A stretch of DNA of 64,000 nt from Chlorella sorokiniana (taxonomy: Eukaryota; Chlorophyta; Trebouxiophyceae; Chlorellales; Chlorellaceae): the NCBI GenBank assembly GCA_025917655.1, contig CP084613.1:744001-808000 (forward strand), written 5' to 3'. This document shows positions 1 to 11,435 of this stretch, piece by piece (positions within the stretch are counted from its first letter, which is position 1; each line of letters opens with the position of its first letter). The position numbers were made by a program, and so were the translations under genes. The notes beneath the pieces were generated by a model, which saw only the letters and a program-made list of their open reading frames with translations, was not told the origin of the DNA and ran no database searches.

Positions 1-443
1 ATTGAAGCCAGCATATGATGATGTTCATTTCCAAGCTTGGTGTAAGGACTTGGTGCGTTGCACGAAAGCAGGGCTTGCCTGTCCTCATTGGTGCCAAGGT
101 CTGGCGCTCCTCCGCTGCCGCCCGGCCACCGCCCCTGCCGCCGCCTCGACCTCTCCCGCGGCCCCTGCTGTGCTTCTGGGACAAGCGCCATTTCGATCTT
201 GCAGCGTCCTTCTCACTAAAGTCCATATGCTGCAGGTGAGGAGCCCAACGAGTTCCCCAGGAGTACAGTGAGCACCGGGCTGCAGCCCACTTGCCTGACA
301 ATCCAGGCTGACCTACATGGCATCGAAACTACTCCCCAAATCATGGTGGTCGCGAGTGTACTGCCTTCCCCCAGCTTTGAGCTGGTAAGGTGAATTGGAC
401 TGCACATCAATGCATGATATCGCGATCGATAAGAGTTCACGCT
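1..443. other. upstream stretch, no gene recognised
   Basis: Short open frames exist on both strands (the longest is about 89 codons, from base 2), but none resembles a known family or a signal or transit peptide. This stretch probably holds the 5' flank of the oxidoreductase that starts at 444 and possibly the edge of a gene outside the window. Confidence 0.4.
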
Positions 444-2343
444 ATGGCATCACCGCAAATCGTTGTATGCGGAGGAGGAGTGATCGGAGCAGCCACAGCC
501 TTTTACCTTGCGAAGAACGGGTGCAAGCCAGTCGTTGTCGAGGCAGTATCGCCCGCATGTTCCGCCAGTGGGAAAGCAGGTGTGCGGGATGCACAATCCA
601 GGATACGAGGCCGGCGCCTGCGCGGCGAGGTGCTGTCACACCCCCGAAGCCCTCCCTTTCATAACTGCCTGCTTGCCTTCCTCACCAGGTGGCTTTCTGG
701 CGCTGGATTGGTGTGATTCCAGCCCTGTGGGCCCGCTGGCCCGCCGCTCTTTCGCGCTGCACGCCGAGCTTGCACAGGAGTTGGGCGCCGAGACGATCGG
801 CTACCGCCGGATGCGAACCCACAGCATCTCTGTGCGGCAAGGGAAGTCACAGGCAGGCAAGCAGAGCCTCCTCCAGCTGTCAGATGCTTTGAACTTGAGG
901 GAAGACTGCAGTGCATGGTTGGTCAAGCTGCTGCCACCCAGAGAAGGGCTCTCATGCCGTGATCCGTCGGTTGCTGGCAGGGTCGACTGGCGCCGGCGCC
1001 AAACGCCTGCCCACCCTGCCGGACTGGGTGGCACCCGACAACATCGGCCAGGCCAGCGTGATTGGCACGGAGGACAACACGGCCCAGGTGCATCCCGAGC
1101 TGCTCACACGGACGCTGCTGCAGCGAGCGCAGGAGGGCGGCGGCAGCCTGCAGATTGCGTCTGTGACAGGGCTGGTGGCAGAGGACGGCCGGGTCAGCGC
1201 GGTGCGCGTGCGTGATGGCACAACTGGTGAAGAGCGTGAGCTGCAGGCGGATGCCGTGGTGTTTGCAATGGGTGAGCTTTAAGGGCGGTGGACACAAGCA
1301 GCTGATTGCATTGCACGCATGTGGCACGCTCTTTGCGTACTGCTCCACAGTGCTCTTTGCCACCCAAATTCCACAAATGCCGCCCTGCATTTTCCACTCC
1401 TCTCCTCTTACCCTGCTGGCACCCCGCAGGCGCCTGGTCCAGTCGGCTGCGGGAGTGGCTGCCACAGCTGCCCGACATCGCTGGGCTCAAGGTGCACTCG
1501 ATAGTGCTGGCTGACCCGGCGCAGCGCACCACAGCCGACGCGCTCTTCCTGGCCTATCGGTGCGGCGCACTGCCCGCGCCACGCTAGCGGCAGCCCCTCG
1601 CTGGTTCTGCAAAGCGCCGCTGCTGCCCTTCCTCGGAGTTCAGCTGAGAAGTAGCTGTCTCTCCTCCGTCATCTCAGCCGCCGCTGCTGCTGCCCACTGG
1701 TTTCTCCCTTGGCTGCCACCCTGCCCCCGCTGCAGCGGCAGCGACGGCAAGTCACTCGAGCCCGAGGTGTACCCGCGGCCTGGTGGCCAAGTGTACGTCT
1801 GCGGCGTGTCTGAGGAAGACGTGACGGTGCCCCCACCGCAGCAGACGTGCACGTGCGGCCAGACGCCATCCAGCGGCTGCGCGGCGTGGCAGCGTCGGTG
1901 TCGCAGGCAAGGCGGCACAGCTGTGGGGCTTGCAGGAGAGGGGGGCAGGTGCCCGCGCTGTGCCGGGAGCGGCCGGCAGCCGTGTGATGAGGGCGCAAGC
2001 GAGCCTGGGCCTGTGGCACGTTTCAAGGCCATGTCCGGCGTGCCCGCCCACCCTCAGGGGCCTCTTGACAACTGCGTCTCCTGTGCAGGAGCTTGGCGAC
2101 GCGGAGGTGCTGAAGCAGCAAGCGTGCTACCTGCCGTGCTCAGACGACGGCCTGCCCGTGATTGGGAGGGTGCCCGGTCTGCAGAACGCATACGTTGCAA
2201 CCGGACATAGCTGCTGGGGCATTCTCAACGCGCCCGCCACGGGGGAGGCTCTCGCGGAGCTCATCGTGCACGGCAGCTCGAAAAGCAGCGACCTGCGGGC
2301 GTTTGACCCGGCGCGCTTTGTGGCCGCGGGAGCGCGGCGGTGA
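444..2343 (+). CDS. FAD-dependent oxidoreductase (DAO fold, TDA3-like)
   Basis: Exons read as 444-579, 689-856, 981-1271, 1430-1559, 1736-1906 and 2089-2343, about 383 residues. The N-terminus carries a Rossmann dinucleotide-binding motif (VCGGGVIGAATAFYL) followed by an acidic residue, as in the D-amino-acid oxidase/glycine oxidase fold. The C-terminal exon has the second FAD-contact region (GLPVIGRVP, then ATGHSCWGI). This arrangement matches the fungal TDA3/plant 'FAD-dependent oxidoreductase family' proteins; the substrate cannot be read from sequence. The start is the Met directly before the Rossmann motif. Introns 2 and 5 use GC donors (856|857 and 1906|1907), which makes the phases close. 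One base is missing near 1830-1840, where the frame must move to continue into the conserved segment DAIQRLRGVAASV. The 3' end faces the next gene, 107 bases away. Confidence 0.85.
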
Positions 2344-2450
2344 CAGCCGCTAGAAAAACTCTCCCCGCTGCGCAGCACAGAGATTCATGTCACAATGTCA
2401 TGATTCAAACCTTTCAGTCATGTCATCGCTCACTGGCAAAGACTCGGGCA

Positions 2451-4805
2451 TCATGCGCCAAAGCCCTTGCCTCCACTCGGCTTGCCACCTGTCCGCTTGC
2501 CCTTGCCCTTGCCGCGCTTCCCAGCCAGCAGCACGTCTGCTGCCAGGGGGCTCTCCTCCCCCGCTGGCTGCCGCGGCCGCCCCTGCTGCTGCAACAGCCC
2601 TGCTGGGGTGGCCTTGCCGCTGCCAGCAGGCAGGCCGCCCGCAAGCACCGCTGCGATGGGATCTGCTGCGACGGTGGCCAGGCCGCGCGCCACCCACTGC
2701 TGCGTCACCCATTTGGTGTCCACCGCATCCTCTGCTGTGTGCAGCGTGCTGCATCCAAGCACACAACCACAGAGATTCAGTTTGACAGGCCGCGGCAGGG
2801 GACACAGGACTGGTGCAGCAGCGGCCCCGCAGCAGCCGAAAGCGGGAAGATCCCAGCAGCCCCTGCCAGCAGCTCACCGCGGGTCGGCGGTGCCGTCGGC
2901 AAAGGCCGGGAAGAACAGGACCGCCTTGCCCTTCTGGGGGCGCACAGCGAGGTTGAGCAGGTCAAGCGCGTGGCGCCCCCTGCAGCGGCGCAAATTGCCG
3001 TGAGACCAGCCTGGCGTGAGCTTGCGGGCAGAATTAGAGTGAGAACGCACATCAGCTGCTTGCTGGCTCAGCTTAGGCAGGTGCAAGCTGGCACCTCCTC
3101 GCAGCTTTTTGACACACAGCTCCCCACCCAAGCCAAGGGCACGCACCTCCGCGGTGGTGTTGAGGTACACCAGCAGCGTGGCGTGGCGCTGGAAGCCGTT
3201 CTGGCGTGCAAGCTGCGCCGGGAAGCCGTCCTCGTGCGCCAAGAAGTGCTGTCCCGCCTCGTACCGCGCCATCTGCAGCGCCTCGTAGCAGTACTGCCCC
3301 GCCCCAGGCAGCTTCCCAGGCGCGCCCCAGTGCCCGCCGTCACCTTGGCCCAGCAGCTGCAGGCGCGTGTGTGTGTGTGTGTGTGTGTGTGTGGGGGGGG
3401 GGGCGGGGAGGGGGTCGCGATTAACGGGCTCCAGTGAGGCCTTAACCGTTTCAAGCAACTCAGAAACAAGCTGCTTGGCACCTTCAACCGCTCAAAACAG
3501 CTCAGGCCAGCCTCGTACCCAGCCCTGAAACTAGCCCACGACCCACTGGCCATCCACACAAACACACATTGCTGCCACCACTGTGACCCCTCCACCTCTC
3601 CCCACCCACGCGAGCGAGCGCACCTGCAGTCCCTTTGCCTGCAGGGCGGCCGCCATGGCTGCCAGGCGGGGTGGGCCGCCTGCACCCCTCTGTCCAGCAG
3701 CACGGAGCTGGAGGTGCGGCGGGAGTTGGCTGCCAGCGATCCCAGGTCCCGCAGGTTGCCGCCGCCCACTTTGGAGGGCACCAGGGTGGCGGAGTCCACC
3801 GCCGCCGCCACAAACTCGTCGCACTGCTCCTCTGCAGTGGGAGCTCGGTGGAGCGATGAGAAGCGGGGCAGTTAAAGAGTGGAGGGCGGGCGGAGGGCAG
3901 TGCGTTAGCGTTGCCTGCCGGGGTCGTCACGCGGCCTGCGGTTGCTAGCGGAGCGGCAGTGCGGGGCTGCTGCCTGCCGCCCAGCGTGCCGCACCTGAGA
4001 AGAAGGCGGGCAGGGCAAAGATGGGGGATCCAGGTGCAGGATTCGCAGGCCGGGCATGTTCAGATCGACCGGCAAGAAGCGATCAGCCAGCTGCTTCTGC
4101 AGCAAGGGCGCAAGGATGCAGATGTGAGCTTTACGGCAGAGGGCACAGCAGCGATGCGCAAGTATGTGCCAGCAGTGCCAAATAATTCACCGCGGCCTCG
4201 GCCAGCAAGCAAGCTGGGCTGCTTGCCTCAAAGGCGGCGCGGTCGTAGAGCGATCCATCTGCTGCTGGGATGCCGCCTGCGGCGAGGTGCTCAGCTGGGA
4301 TGGGGCGCACGCCGCCCTGCTGCTGCATCTGCAGACCAGCAGCCTGTGCGCGCTGCCGCTCGCGCCGGGCAAAGTGGCTTTCCGACGATTGGGGCGGCAG
4401 CAGGCCGTCTGGGTCCCAAGCAACTGAGGATGGCACGTCTGGCGCCAGGCCTGGCCCCTGTGGCGCTGAAGCAGCTGCTGCCACTGAAGGCTTGCGCTTC
4501 CCTGCAAAACAACCAGTGCAGGCGAGGGGCGGCGGAGCAGGGGTGGTGCGTGGCAGTGGCGGCTGGGTTCTAGCAGTTGATGCAGTAATTGATTGAAGTG
4601 TTGCTCGATAAACAGTAGAAACGCAACGCTCCTCACAGCACAAGCCAAGCAACAAGGTGCACGCGCCAAGCTTGCCGTGAGCAAGCCTACCTGCTGCGGG
4701 ATTCATTGCAGACGCTGCAAGTTTATACTTGCGCACATGCTGGGCACTGTCGGCAGCTGGCTGGGGCCCCAGCCAACTTGCGGTGGCCATAATATTGGCT
4801 TGCAT
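2451..4805 (-). CDS. prolyl 4-hydroxylase-like 2-oxoglutarate/Fe(II) dioxygenase
   Basis: Seven exons: 4691-4805, 4191-4501, 3995-4096, 3624-3831, 3147-3356, 2878-2979 and 2451-2748, about 449 residues. Family landmarks appear in order: RRTSSSVLLD; RYEAGQHFLAHEDGFP, whose His and Asp two residues apart are the first iron ligands; QRHATLLVYLNT; the Gly-Gly-x-T-x-F strand; RPQKGKAVLFF; then TLHTAEDAV, giving the distal His ligand, and TKWVTQQWV, giving the 2-oxoglutarate Lys. The enzyme should hydroxylate prolines, perhaps of cell-wall or secreted proteins (inference). The C-terminal tail is Gly/Lys-rich. No clear signal peptide was seen; the start could be 4805 or 4790. Exon lengths sum to a closed frame only if four bases are restored: in the G run 4023-4027, near 3663-3672, and twice in 2964-2980. 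All lie beside C or G runs, so sequencing loss is likelier than gene death. Confidence 0.85.
3367..3403. repeat. (GT)n microsatellite followed by a G run
   Basis: About 13 GT units run from 3367 to 3392 and pass directly into eleven consecutive G. It lies inside an intron of the prolyl hydroxylase gene, directly beside the splice acceptor of exon 5 (which starts at 3356 on the minus strand). Confidence 0.95.
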
Positions 4806-4973
4806 CGTTGCTGGAGGTCGTAGACCGCAATGAATTTGGAAATGCGCGACCTTTGTCCCTTCAGAGCCGGGCCGGCCCACGAACCTGATCAGCGATGGCG
4901 CTGCGTCATGGCCCGCCACATGCGCAAGATGCCAGAGATTCACAAAGCTGCGTTGAACTGGGGCCAGGCACAG

Positions 4974-6371
4974 TTACACAGGCCACTCCTGGCGACGGAA
5001 GCAGCCCTCAAAGAACATCCACTCCATCCGGCAGCCGTGGACGAAGATGCGGCGCATGAGCTGCCGCTGCGCGTCCCCGAGCTCCGCCGCCGCGTTGTTC
5101 ACCATGGCAACAACCTGCATCGTCAGCTCCTCATACTCGCTGCCTCCAAATCTGTCTATGAACCTCTGGTACAGCGGGTGGCGCGAGCCTGCATGCCAGC
5201 AGGGCAACAGTCGGCGAGCTGCAACCTCTGTTTGCCGCATCGGCGACAGCCCGCGGCACGATGGGGCAGAGCATGCGACGCTTGCCTTGCTGCAGCAACG
5301 CCTTGCCGACCTCCAGGTAGACCACGAAGCAGGGCAGCACTGCCGCCAGGCCTGCAAGCCACAGCCACAGCGAGGTGCATCAGGAAGGGCTGCTCTGGCA
5401 CCTGCACGCAGCCGGTTGGCCGCGCCGCCGCTGCAGCGGCGCACCTTCGCAGAAGCCCCGCTCGTGCACCGTGGCCAGCACGGAGGCGGTGTAGAGTTGG
5501 GGGTAGGGCGCGAGGCAGGCCGCCGCCGTTTCGCGCTCCACCGTCGTGTTGTAGTAGGCCAGGAACTCCTGAGCACATCGAGGCAAGCACGGCAGCCCCG
5601 CCGTTGCACCGCAGCAGGAGATCAAAGCCCGGCGGGATCCCAAGCATCCTGCCCTGACACAACGCAGGGGGCAAGCCGACGGCAGCCATGGCGACACTAC
5701 TGGTATCGCATGCGTGTGTGGCGTGCCTTGTGGAAACTTTGCTCTTCCAGGTAGGCGTCGCTGGCGCAGCGGCTGAAGAAGGCAACCCAGTCCGGGCGCG
5801 GCGCCTTGCTGGCCACTATGGCAAGGGCGCGCGCATACTCCCTGCAAGGGGAGAGGCCGGCAAGGCAGGGGATCAGGTTGTCAACCCAGCATGGGGTGCC
5901 AGGGGAGCAGCAGGTTGGCGGCGAGGCTCAACGCAACACAGCGCGCCGCTGCACTGGTGAGCGTCCGTGCGAATGGCACTCACCGCAGGTACAGCGCGCC
6001 CTGCACCACGTAAAACTTGAACACCGCCTCATGCAGGCTGCCATCCACCAGCTGGACCAGGAAAGGATGCTCCATGATGGCGCTGCAGGGGAGAGCGTGC
6101 AAGCAGGGTTTGACATGCAAGCGCATCCCTTGCTGGGCCAAGGGCTGCACAAGGTAGGCCAGGCAGGCGGGCCGTGCGCACACCTGAAGATGCCGCCTGG
6201 GCCTGACACCAGACCCCAGAGCTCAGCGCTGAAGCTGCCAGGCACCGTGGCTTCCAAGGTGCTGGGCGGCAGCGGCGGTGCCACATGCGCCTTGCCCGGC
6301 TCCCCTGCCGCAGCCGTCACTTGAGCGCCGATGCGGGGTGCTGCATGGGACTCCATTGATGCCACCGTCAT
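4974..6371 (-). CDS. TenA/THI-4 family aminopyrimidine hydrolase (thiamin salvage)
   Basis: Six exons (6184-6371, 5984-6082, 5727-5841, 5445-5568, 5286-5351, 4974-5188) total 807 bases and close in frame, giving 268 residues. Introns 3 and 5 must use GC donors (AAG|GC). TenA proteins hydrolyse thiamin or its degradation product aminopyrimidine so that HMP can be recycled. Landmarks: HPFLVQLVDGSL and FKFYVVQGALYL (helix 1-2 region), AAVLPCFVVYLEVG, with the Cys at the position of the TenA nucleophile, HPLYQRFIDRFGG, and MEWMFFEGCFRRQEW, with the C-terminal Glu of the active site. After the first Gln of the substrate helix the usual Asp is replaced by Gly. The N-terminal 50 residues (Ala/Pro-rich) may be a targeting sequence or a disordered tail. 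Starts at 6371 or 6356 are both possible. The neighbouring start of the ABC pair is 272 bases away on the opposite strand. Confidence 0.88.
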
Positions 6372-6643
6372 GCTGCTCCCCCTATCTGTAGTGATGTAAG
6401 ACGGACAGCAGGAGCGGTAGACAGGGATGCTCCTTTTTCAGCGCTGTCCAATATCCCTGTCTTTCTGATTTGCATGACTGCGACGATGGACGACTTTGTT
6501 ACATGTAAAGGCTGTCCAACGTGGCACTCAGACTTGGCCACGAAATGCAGCCGTGCATCCTCATGATCGCATGTGCGCTCGCCAATTGAGATGCGTAATT
6601 TTTAATGTATAGTTGAACAGATTCTATTTGGGTTCCCTCGCTG
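6372..6643. promoter_or_regulatory. divergent intergenic promoter region (TenA / ABC ATPase)
   Basis: These 272 bases separate two divergent start codons. The region is AT-richer than its surroundings, notably 6590-6625. No perfect TATA box, THIC-type riboswitch fold or other known element was recognised by eye. Confidence 0.5.
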
Positions 6644-7915
6644 ATGAGCCCTACTCTCCCTGAGCCATCTTTTGCCCAGCTGACCGTTCGAGGCCTGCAG
6701 CGCAGCGTGGGCAGTGATTCACGCGTGATTCTTCAATCCCTGAGCTTCACCGTCACCTCGGGAGAGACCCTGTTTATCACAGGCCCGTCTGGCGTTGGCA
6801 AATCGCTGCTCCTGCGCACCCTGGCCTACCTAGGTGAGCGGTGCAAGCGATCGGGAGAGGCTGCTGCCTCACCAGCGCTGTGGTGTCGTTGCTGGCGCTG
6901 CCGCCGCGGGCCACTGTGTTGCCGCCTAGTCAGCATGCAGAAGCCACCCTCGCCCACGGAAGCGCAGATCCCTTTGGCGCCGGCGAGCTCAAGCTTGCGG
7001 GCAAGACACCAGAGCAGTGGGGCGTGCCGCGGTGGCGTGCACTCGTGTCGTACGTGCATCAGGTGATCTGGGATCTCTTGCCATCTGCTGATGCTGCAGC
7101 TGCATCTCTCACCCCCCGGGCCACCCCTTCTGCCTGCAGTCCAGGGTACAGCACAAGGGCACCCCCGCTGAGCTCTACTACGCCCTCCAGCAGTTCAAGG
7201 CGCAGGTGGGCCGCTGGGACAAGCCGCCGCGGCTGTGCTGCCGCTCATCCAGCTTGCTCCCAGCGGCCGTTGGTTGACAGGCGACCGGCTCGGCTCTCGC
7301 GCTGCTGCCATGGATGTGCTGTTTGTTGTCTGTTTTCTTGTGCCCCCAGCGGCTTCCTTGCGCTGATGCGGGGGCGTGCCCCGCAACCTTGTGCAGAGGG
7401 GGCGGCGCCGCGGCGACCTGCCTGCTCTTGTTCACCAGCTGGGACTTGACCCGAGCGTGCTTAACCAACAGTGGGTGGAGCTGTCGGTGAGGGGAGGCAA
7501 ACAAACATTCTTGTTCAGGGCCTGGTTCTTGTTTGCGCCACGGAGGAGCGCGTGCTGAGCTGGGCAGGACGGATGCCGCGCTGCACGGGCACCGGCTCAC
7601 TGCCCTGCGCCGGCCACGGCCACGCCCGTGACCGCCATGCACGCGCCCGTCGCCCTGCCGCCGCTGCAGGGCGGCCAGGCGCAGCGCGTGCAGCTGGCCA
7701 TTGCGATCGCGCTGCACCCGCTGGTGCTGCTGCTGGACGAGCCCACCTCTGCTCTGGACCCCGAGTCCACTCGGAGGGCGGAGGCGGTGCTGAAGAACTG
7801 CGGGGCGGCGCTCATCTGGGTGTCGCACGACCCGGGGCAGCCAGGGCGCGTCGGCGGCCGCGTGCTGAGCCTGCCTTTGGGCAACGAGTCAGGTGCGTGC
7901 GCGAGTGTGTGTTAA
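6644..7915 (+). CDS. ABC transporter ATP-binding protein, FetA/STAR1-like
   Basis: Five exons (6644-6833, 6968-7062, 7140-7205, 7397-7486, 7670-7915) close in frame for 228 residues, the size of a stand-alone nucleotide-binding domain. Walker A is TGPSGVGKS, the Q-loop is SYVHQ, the signature is LSGGQAQRVQLA, Walker B is VLLLDEPTSALD and the H-loop His lies in WVSHDPG. The closest family picture is bacterial FetA (YbbL) and plant STAR1, the soluble partner of a UPF0014 permease; exactly such a permease follows downstream on the same strand. The two likely form one complex exporting iron or a sugar nucleotide (family knowledge; substrate unknown here). A donor-like site at about 7891 could instead splice to a 3' exon ending near 8416, so the C-terminus is uncertain. 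Confidence 0.85.
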
Positions 7916-8453
7916 TGGGAGGAGAGGAGCGCGGCTTGTGCAGAGAAGGTGTCGTCCAGCGAGCGCACCAGGGCAGCTCCTCAGGCCTGCCGTGGCATCA
8001 ACCAGTTTCCAGCCCGTTCGGATGATCTCCTCAACAGCAGTTAGCAGGCACGCCGCCCTGCTGGCCCAGCATCAGCTTCCGGCCGAGAGCCTGCCTCCAT
8101 GTTGTCGCTGTCGCCCGCCTGTCCTGCAGCTGCGGTCACCCCGCCTGCTGGAGCCTCACCAGAGCTGTCGCCCGAGTTTGGCTCCCCAGCGACCACCCTT
8201 GACTACCACCCGTCACCCAAGAAGCCGTCGCGCGCGGCCTCACGGGTTGAGGAGCAGGAGCGGGAAGGCCAGCGGGGGCGCAGTAGCCGGCTGTGCAGCT
8301 GCTGCAACTCGACAGCGGGCCGGCAGCCAGCCAGCAGTGCTGCTGTCGCGGTTCACCGGGAGCCGACTCGCGGGCATAGCCGCTGCAGGGCACGCTTTGT
8401 CAGGGAACTCAGATAGCAACAGCATACCGCACGGGGCAACAACGGTTATCAGC
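7916..8453 (+). other. gap between ABC ATPase and permease
   Basis: Open frames continue here (one ends at 8416, another runs into the permease Met at 8454), but their Ser/Pro/Arg-rich translations resemble no domain. The stretch could be 3' UTR plus promoter, an extra 3' exon of the ATPase, or a linker intron if the two ORFs form one fused gene. Confidence 0.4.
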
Positions 8454-11435
8454 ATGCAGAGTGAAACGGAGCGGCAGCTTGCAGAGCTCTTTAATGACGT
8501 CTACTCAGCTGCTGGCTGGCACCCCGGCGGCGCCACCTGGCCCAGCTTCTCGCCAACGCCAGCGCTGCATTGAGCGGCCACGGCGGCCCTCACGGCAGCT
8601 GGGACGCCGCGGGCGCCGCCGCCGCGCTGCTGGAGGCTGCGGCGTCTGGCGGCAGGCTCGGGGTGGCTGCCGGCGATGGCACGGCTGCCTGGGGCGATCC
8701 TCCAGCTCCAGACCCCAGCCAGGGCGGCCCCGTGGACATTGGCTGGCTGGGCCTGCTGCTCGCGGCGCTGCTCATCGGCGTCAACGGCGTGCTCTCCGCC
8801 TGGCTGCGCCTGGGCCTGCACGGCAAGCTGGCCGTCGCGACCGTGCGGTGCGTCGCGGCCCTGACGCCCCCAGGGGCAGCACGCCTGCACATTTCCAGCG
8901 CCGGCCTCCTCGCCCCAGCCCGCCCCAACGCAGCCGGCCCTGTACCCCAAAAGGCGGCGGTGTCGGTGTCAGGGTTGGGTCCGACCCCACACACGCTCGT
9001 CGTCCGGCGCCCGTTCTTTCTATTATCCTCTGAGCGGCACGCCTTCCTGCCTTCATCGCTCTTTCCCTGCGCAGGTGCATCGTGCAGCTGTCGGTGCTGG
9101 GCTACATCCTGGTCCCCATCTTCCGGCTCAACCGCTGGTGGCTCACCCTGGCCTACTCCCTCTTCATGGTGGTCGTGGCCGCCGTGGAGGCCGTCTCCCG
9201 CCCCGCCCTCGCCTACCCCGGCATGCTGCTGCAGGTGCGGCTGAGGGGGCAGGGTTCGTTTTGGGGGAAGGGGCGCGCGTGCGAGCAGCAGCTGGGGTAG
9301 TAACGGTGCTGTGGGCTGGCGATTGGGTGGGTTGCGCGACCTGGGAGCGATGCGCCAGAGGCTGCGAGGGGGTGCCGCCTGGGCATGTACAGCTGCGCGC
9401 CGGCACCGGCCCTGATCCTGTCCTGCTGCAATAAGTTCTGAACGCGGCAACCGCCCGGCTGCCCTCCTTAGTCTCGCCGCTCACCCGTTGAGCGTGCTCC
9501 GCTTGGCACCCCACTGTCTCTGGCAAGCTTGCCCCGCTTGACGCCCCAACCTCATGCGGTTGGCTTCCTGGCGCAGGTGCTGCTGGTGCTGGGCGTCGTG
9601 GCCAGTTGCATCATCACCTACGGGCTTGCGCTGGTGGTGCGCGTGTCGCCCTGGTACGAGCCTCAGTACCTGATCCCAATGCTGGGCATGCTCGCCGGTG
9701 AGTGCGGTGCGCTACCCCGGCGAGTGCAGTGCGGTACGCGTCGTCCCGCAGATGCCCCCCCCGCCCTCGTTTCGGCGCGTGACTGCCGCTGGTCACCCCC
9801 TCGCAGGCAACGCCTGTTCGGGGTCGCCGTCGGCCTCTCCACCATCCTGGACGAGATGTCGGCGGGTGAGCGGGTGGGGGTGGTTAAGAAATCACGGTTG
9901 ATGCAGCAGGCCCGGTTCAGAGGCTGGTGCCCTGCTGGTTGTGGTCATAGCTGCCTAGTGGACTGTTGCATCCTTTCATGGGAGGCGGCTCCAGTTGCAG
10001 GCTTGCGCGCCGGCAGCCGCCCCCACACCCACCCACTGCACCCTCCCGCTCCTCACCACCAATCCACCACCACCGCAGGCCGCGACAAGGTGGAATCACT
10101 GCTGGCAATGGGCGCAAGCCGCCTGGAGGCGACGCGGGAGGTGGTGCAGCGCGCGACGCGCATGGCCCTCACCCCGCTGCTCAACACGATGAACGTGGTG
10201 GGCATCGTGTCCATCCCTGGCATGATGACTGGGCAGATCCTGGGTGGGTGCCGCGGCTGCGCAGCTTCTGGGTGGGTGCGCGGCTGCGCAGATCCTGGGT
10301 GTGGCCCTGAATCTGGGCAGCTGGCGGGGGGTGGGGGGGGCGAGCGAGTGGTGGCGCGGGGCACGTCGTGCTTGGAGTGGAGAAGGGGGCGGGTCAAGGC
10401 TGGGGGTGCTCTGGCTGCAGCGCACCGGCCGGTTGCATAGAGGTGCTCAACACCTGAGCACTGTTTGGCCAACCAGCATGTGCTGCCCTGTTGCTCTGCT
10501 GCCGCCGAATCGCTGCAGGCGGTTCCGACCCCTCCACAGCCGCTCGCTACCAGATCGTGGTGATGTTCCTCATCGGGGCCGCCACCGGCCTCTCAGCGGG
10601 TGAGCTCTTCAGCAGCGGGCCTCTGCCCAGACTCACAAGCCTGCTGTACACAGCTGCCGTGGATCAAGCGTCGTTACCGGGCGGGAACGCCAGCCGTGCC
10701 GGCTTGAAAGTTAACGGGTGTGTGCTGTGGGCGCTGTTGCCACCGTTCCCTGCTCCGCGCCGCGCAGTGGCCACCGTCTTCCTCGCCGTGTTTTCCTTGG
10801 TGGACGACCGCCACCGGCTGCGGTCGGAGCGGCTGCAGCCGCGGACGGGGTCCAAAGGCGCAATGTCTTGGCTGGGCGCGCAGGCAGCAAAGGTGCGCAA
10901 GCTTTGTGGTTGGGGTGTGTGGGTGGGAGGGGGACGAGGGGCGCGCACATGCGGCGCCAGCCTGCCTATTCTCACCTGGCACGGGCAGGGCATGTGATGT
11001 GGAAGCGCAGGGGGTGTGCAGGGCCAGTGAAGCTGGTGCTTGCAGGAGGCTCTTGGGTTGTCAGCTGAAACTGAGGTTATTATACGCAGGCATGGCGTGC
11101 CACACACAGCAGGGCGTCCCAGCTTGGGGCGAGAGTCCGCAGAGCGTTCAGCCGGGGGCCTGGGCGCAGGCGCGCGGCGGCGGCACCCCTGGCACGCACA
11201 GTGCTCGCTACCGGCAGCTGGAGGTGGCAGGCGACGAGGGCGATGGGAGGTCGGCTGGCGCTGCGGCAGACGGGGACGTGGGCAGCGACAGCGGCAGCCT
11301 CACGCTGCCCCCCGCCTGCAGCAGGTGCTGGTGGCTGGCTCCACCGACAGCGCCAGCAACCTGGGAGGCCCCTGGCGGCGCTTCCCGAGGCAGCCGCTGC
11401 TGATAGACGCCCAGCCCTCTGCCAGCAGCCCATAG
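8454..11435 (+). CDS. UPF0014 family permease (FetB / ALS3-STAR2-like)
   Basis: Exons 8454-8847, 9075-9234, 9577-9697, 9807-9865, 10079-10243, 10519-10599 and 10768-10892 hold a complete UPF0014 core. Membrane segments include IGWLGLLLAALLIGVNGVL, CIVQLSVLGYILVPIF, WLTLAYSLFMVVVAAVEAV, VLLVLGVVASCIITYGLAL and YQIVVMFLIGAATG. The family's cytosolic motif is LLAMGASRLEATREV, followed by MNVVGIVSIPGMMTGQIL. It should be the membrane half of the transporter whose ATPase lies just upstream. An N-terminal extension of about 100 residues is Ala/Gly-rich. The frame needs one base restored near 8526-8536 and one in the G run 9820-9823; with these the first seven exons close in phase. A last exon from 11046 is likely but its frame is unclear, so the end at 11435 is approximate. 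Confidence 0.8.
10241..10291 (+). repeat. short tandem repeat duplicating an intron 5' end
   Basis: A unit of about 28 bases beginning TGGGTGGGTG and containing CGGCTGCGCAG occurs twice at the start of permease intron 5. The flanking string CAGATCCTGGGTG also recurs at 10234 and 10289, so a second donor-like site lies about 55 bases downstream of the true one. Confidence 0.7.

Noticed and set aside
6372-6643. Thiamin (TPP) riboswitch near the TenA gene
   Set aside because: The conserved CUGAGA-type core of the TPP aptamer was not found in the intergenic region or first intron.
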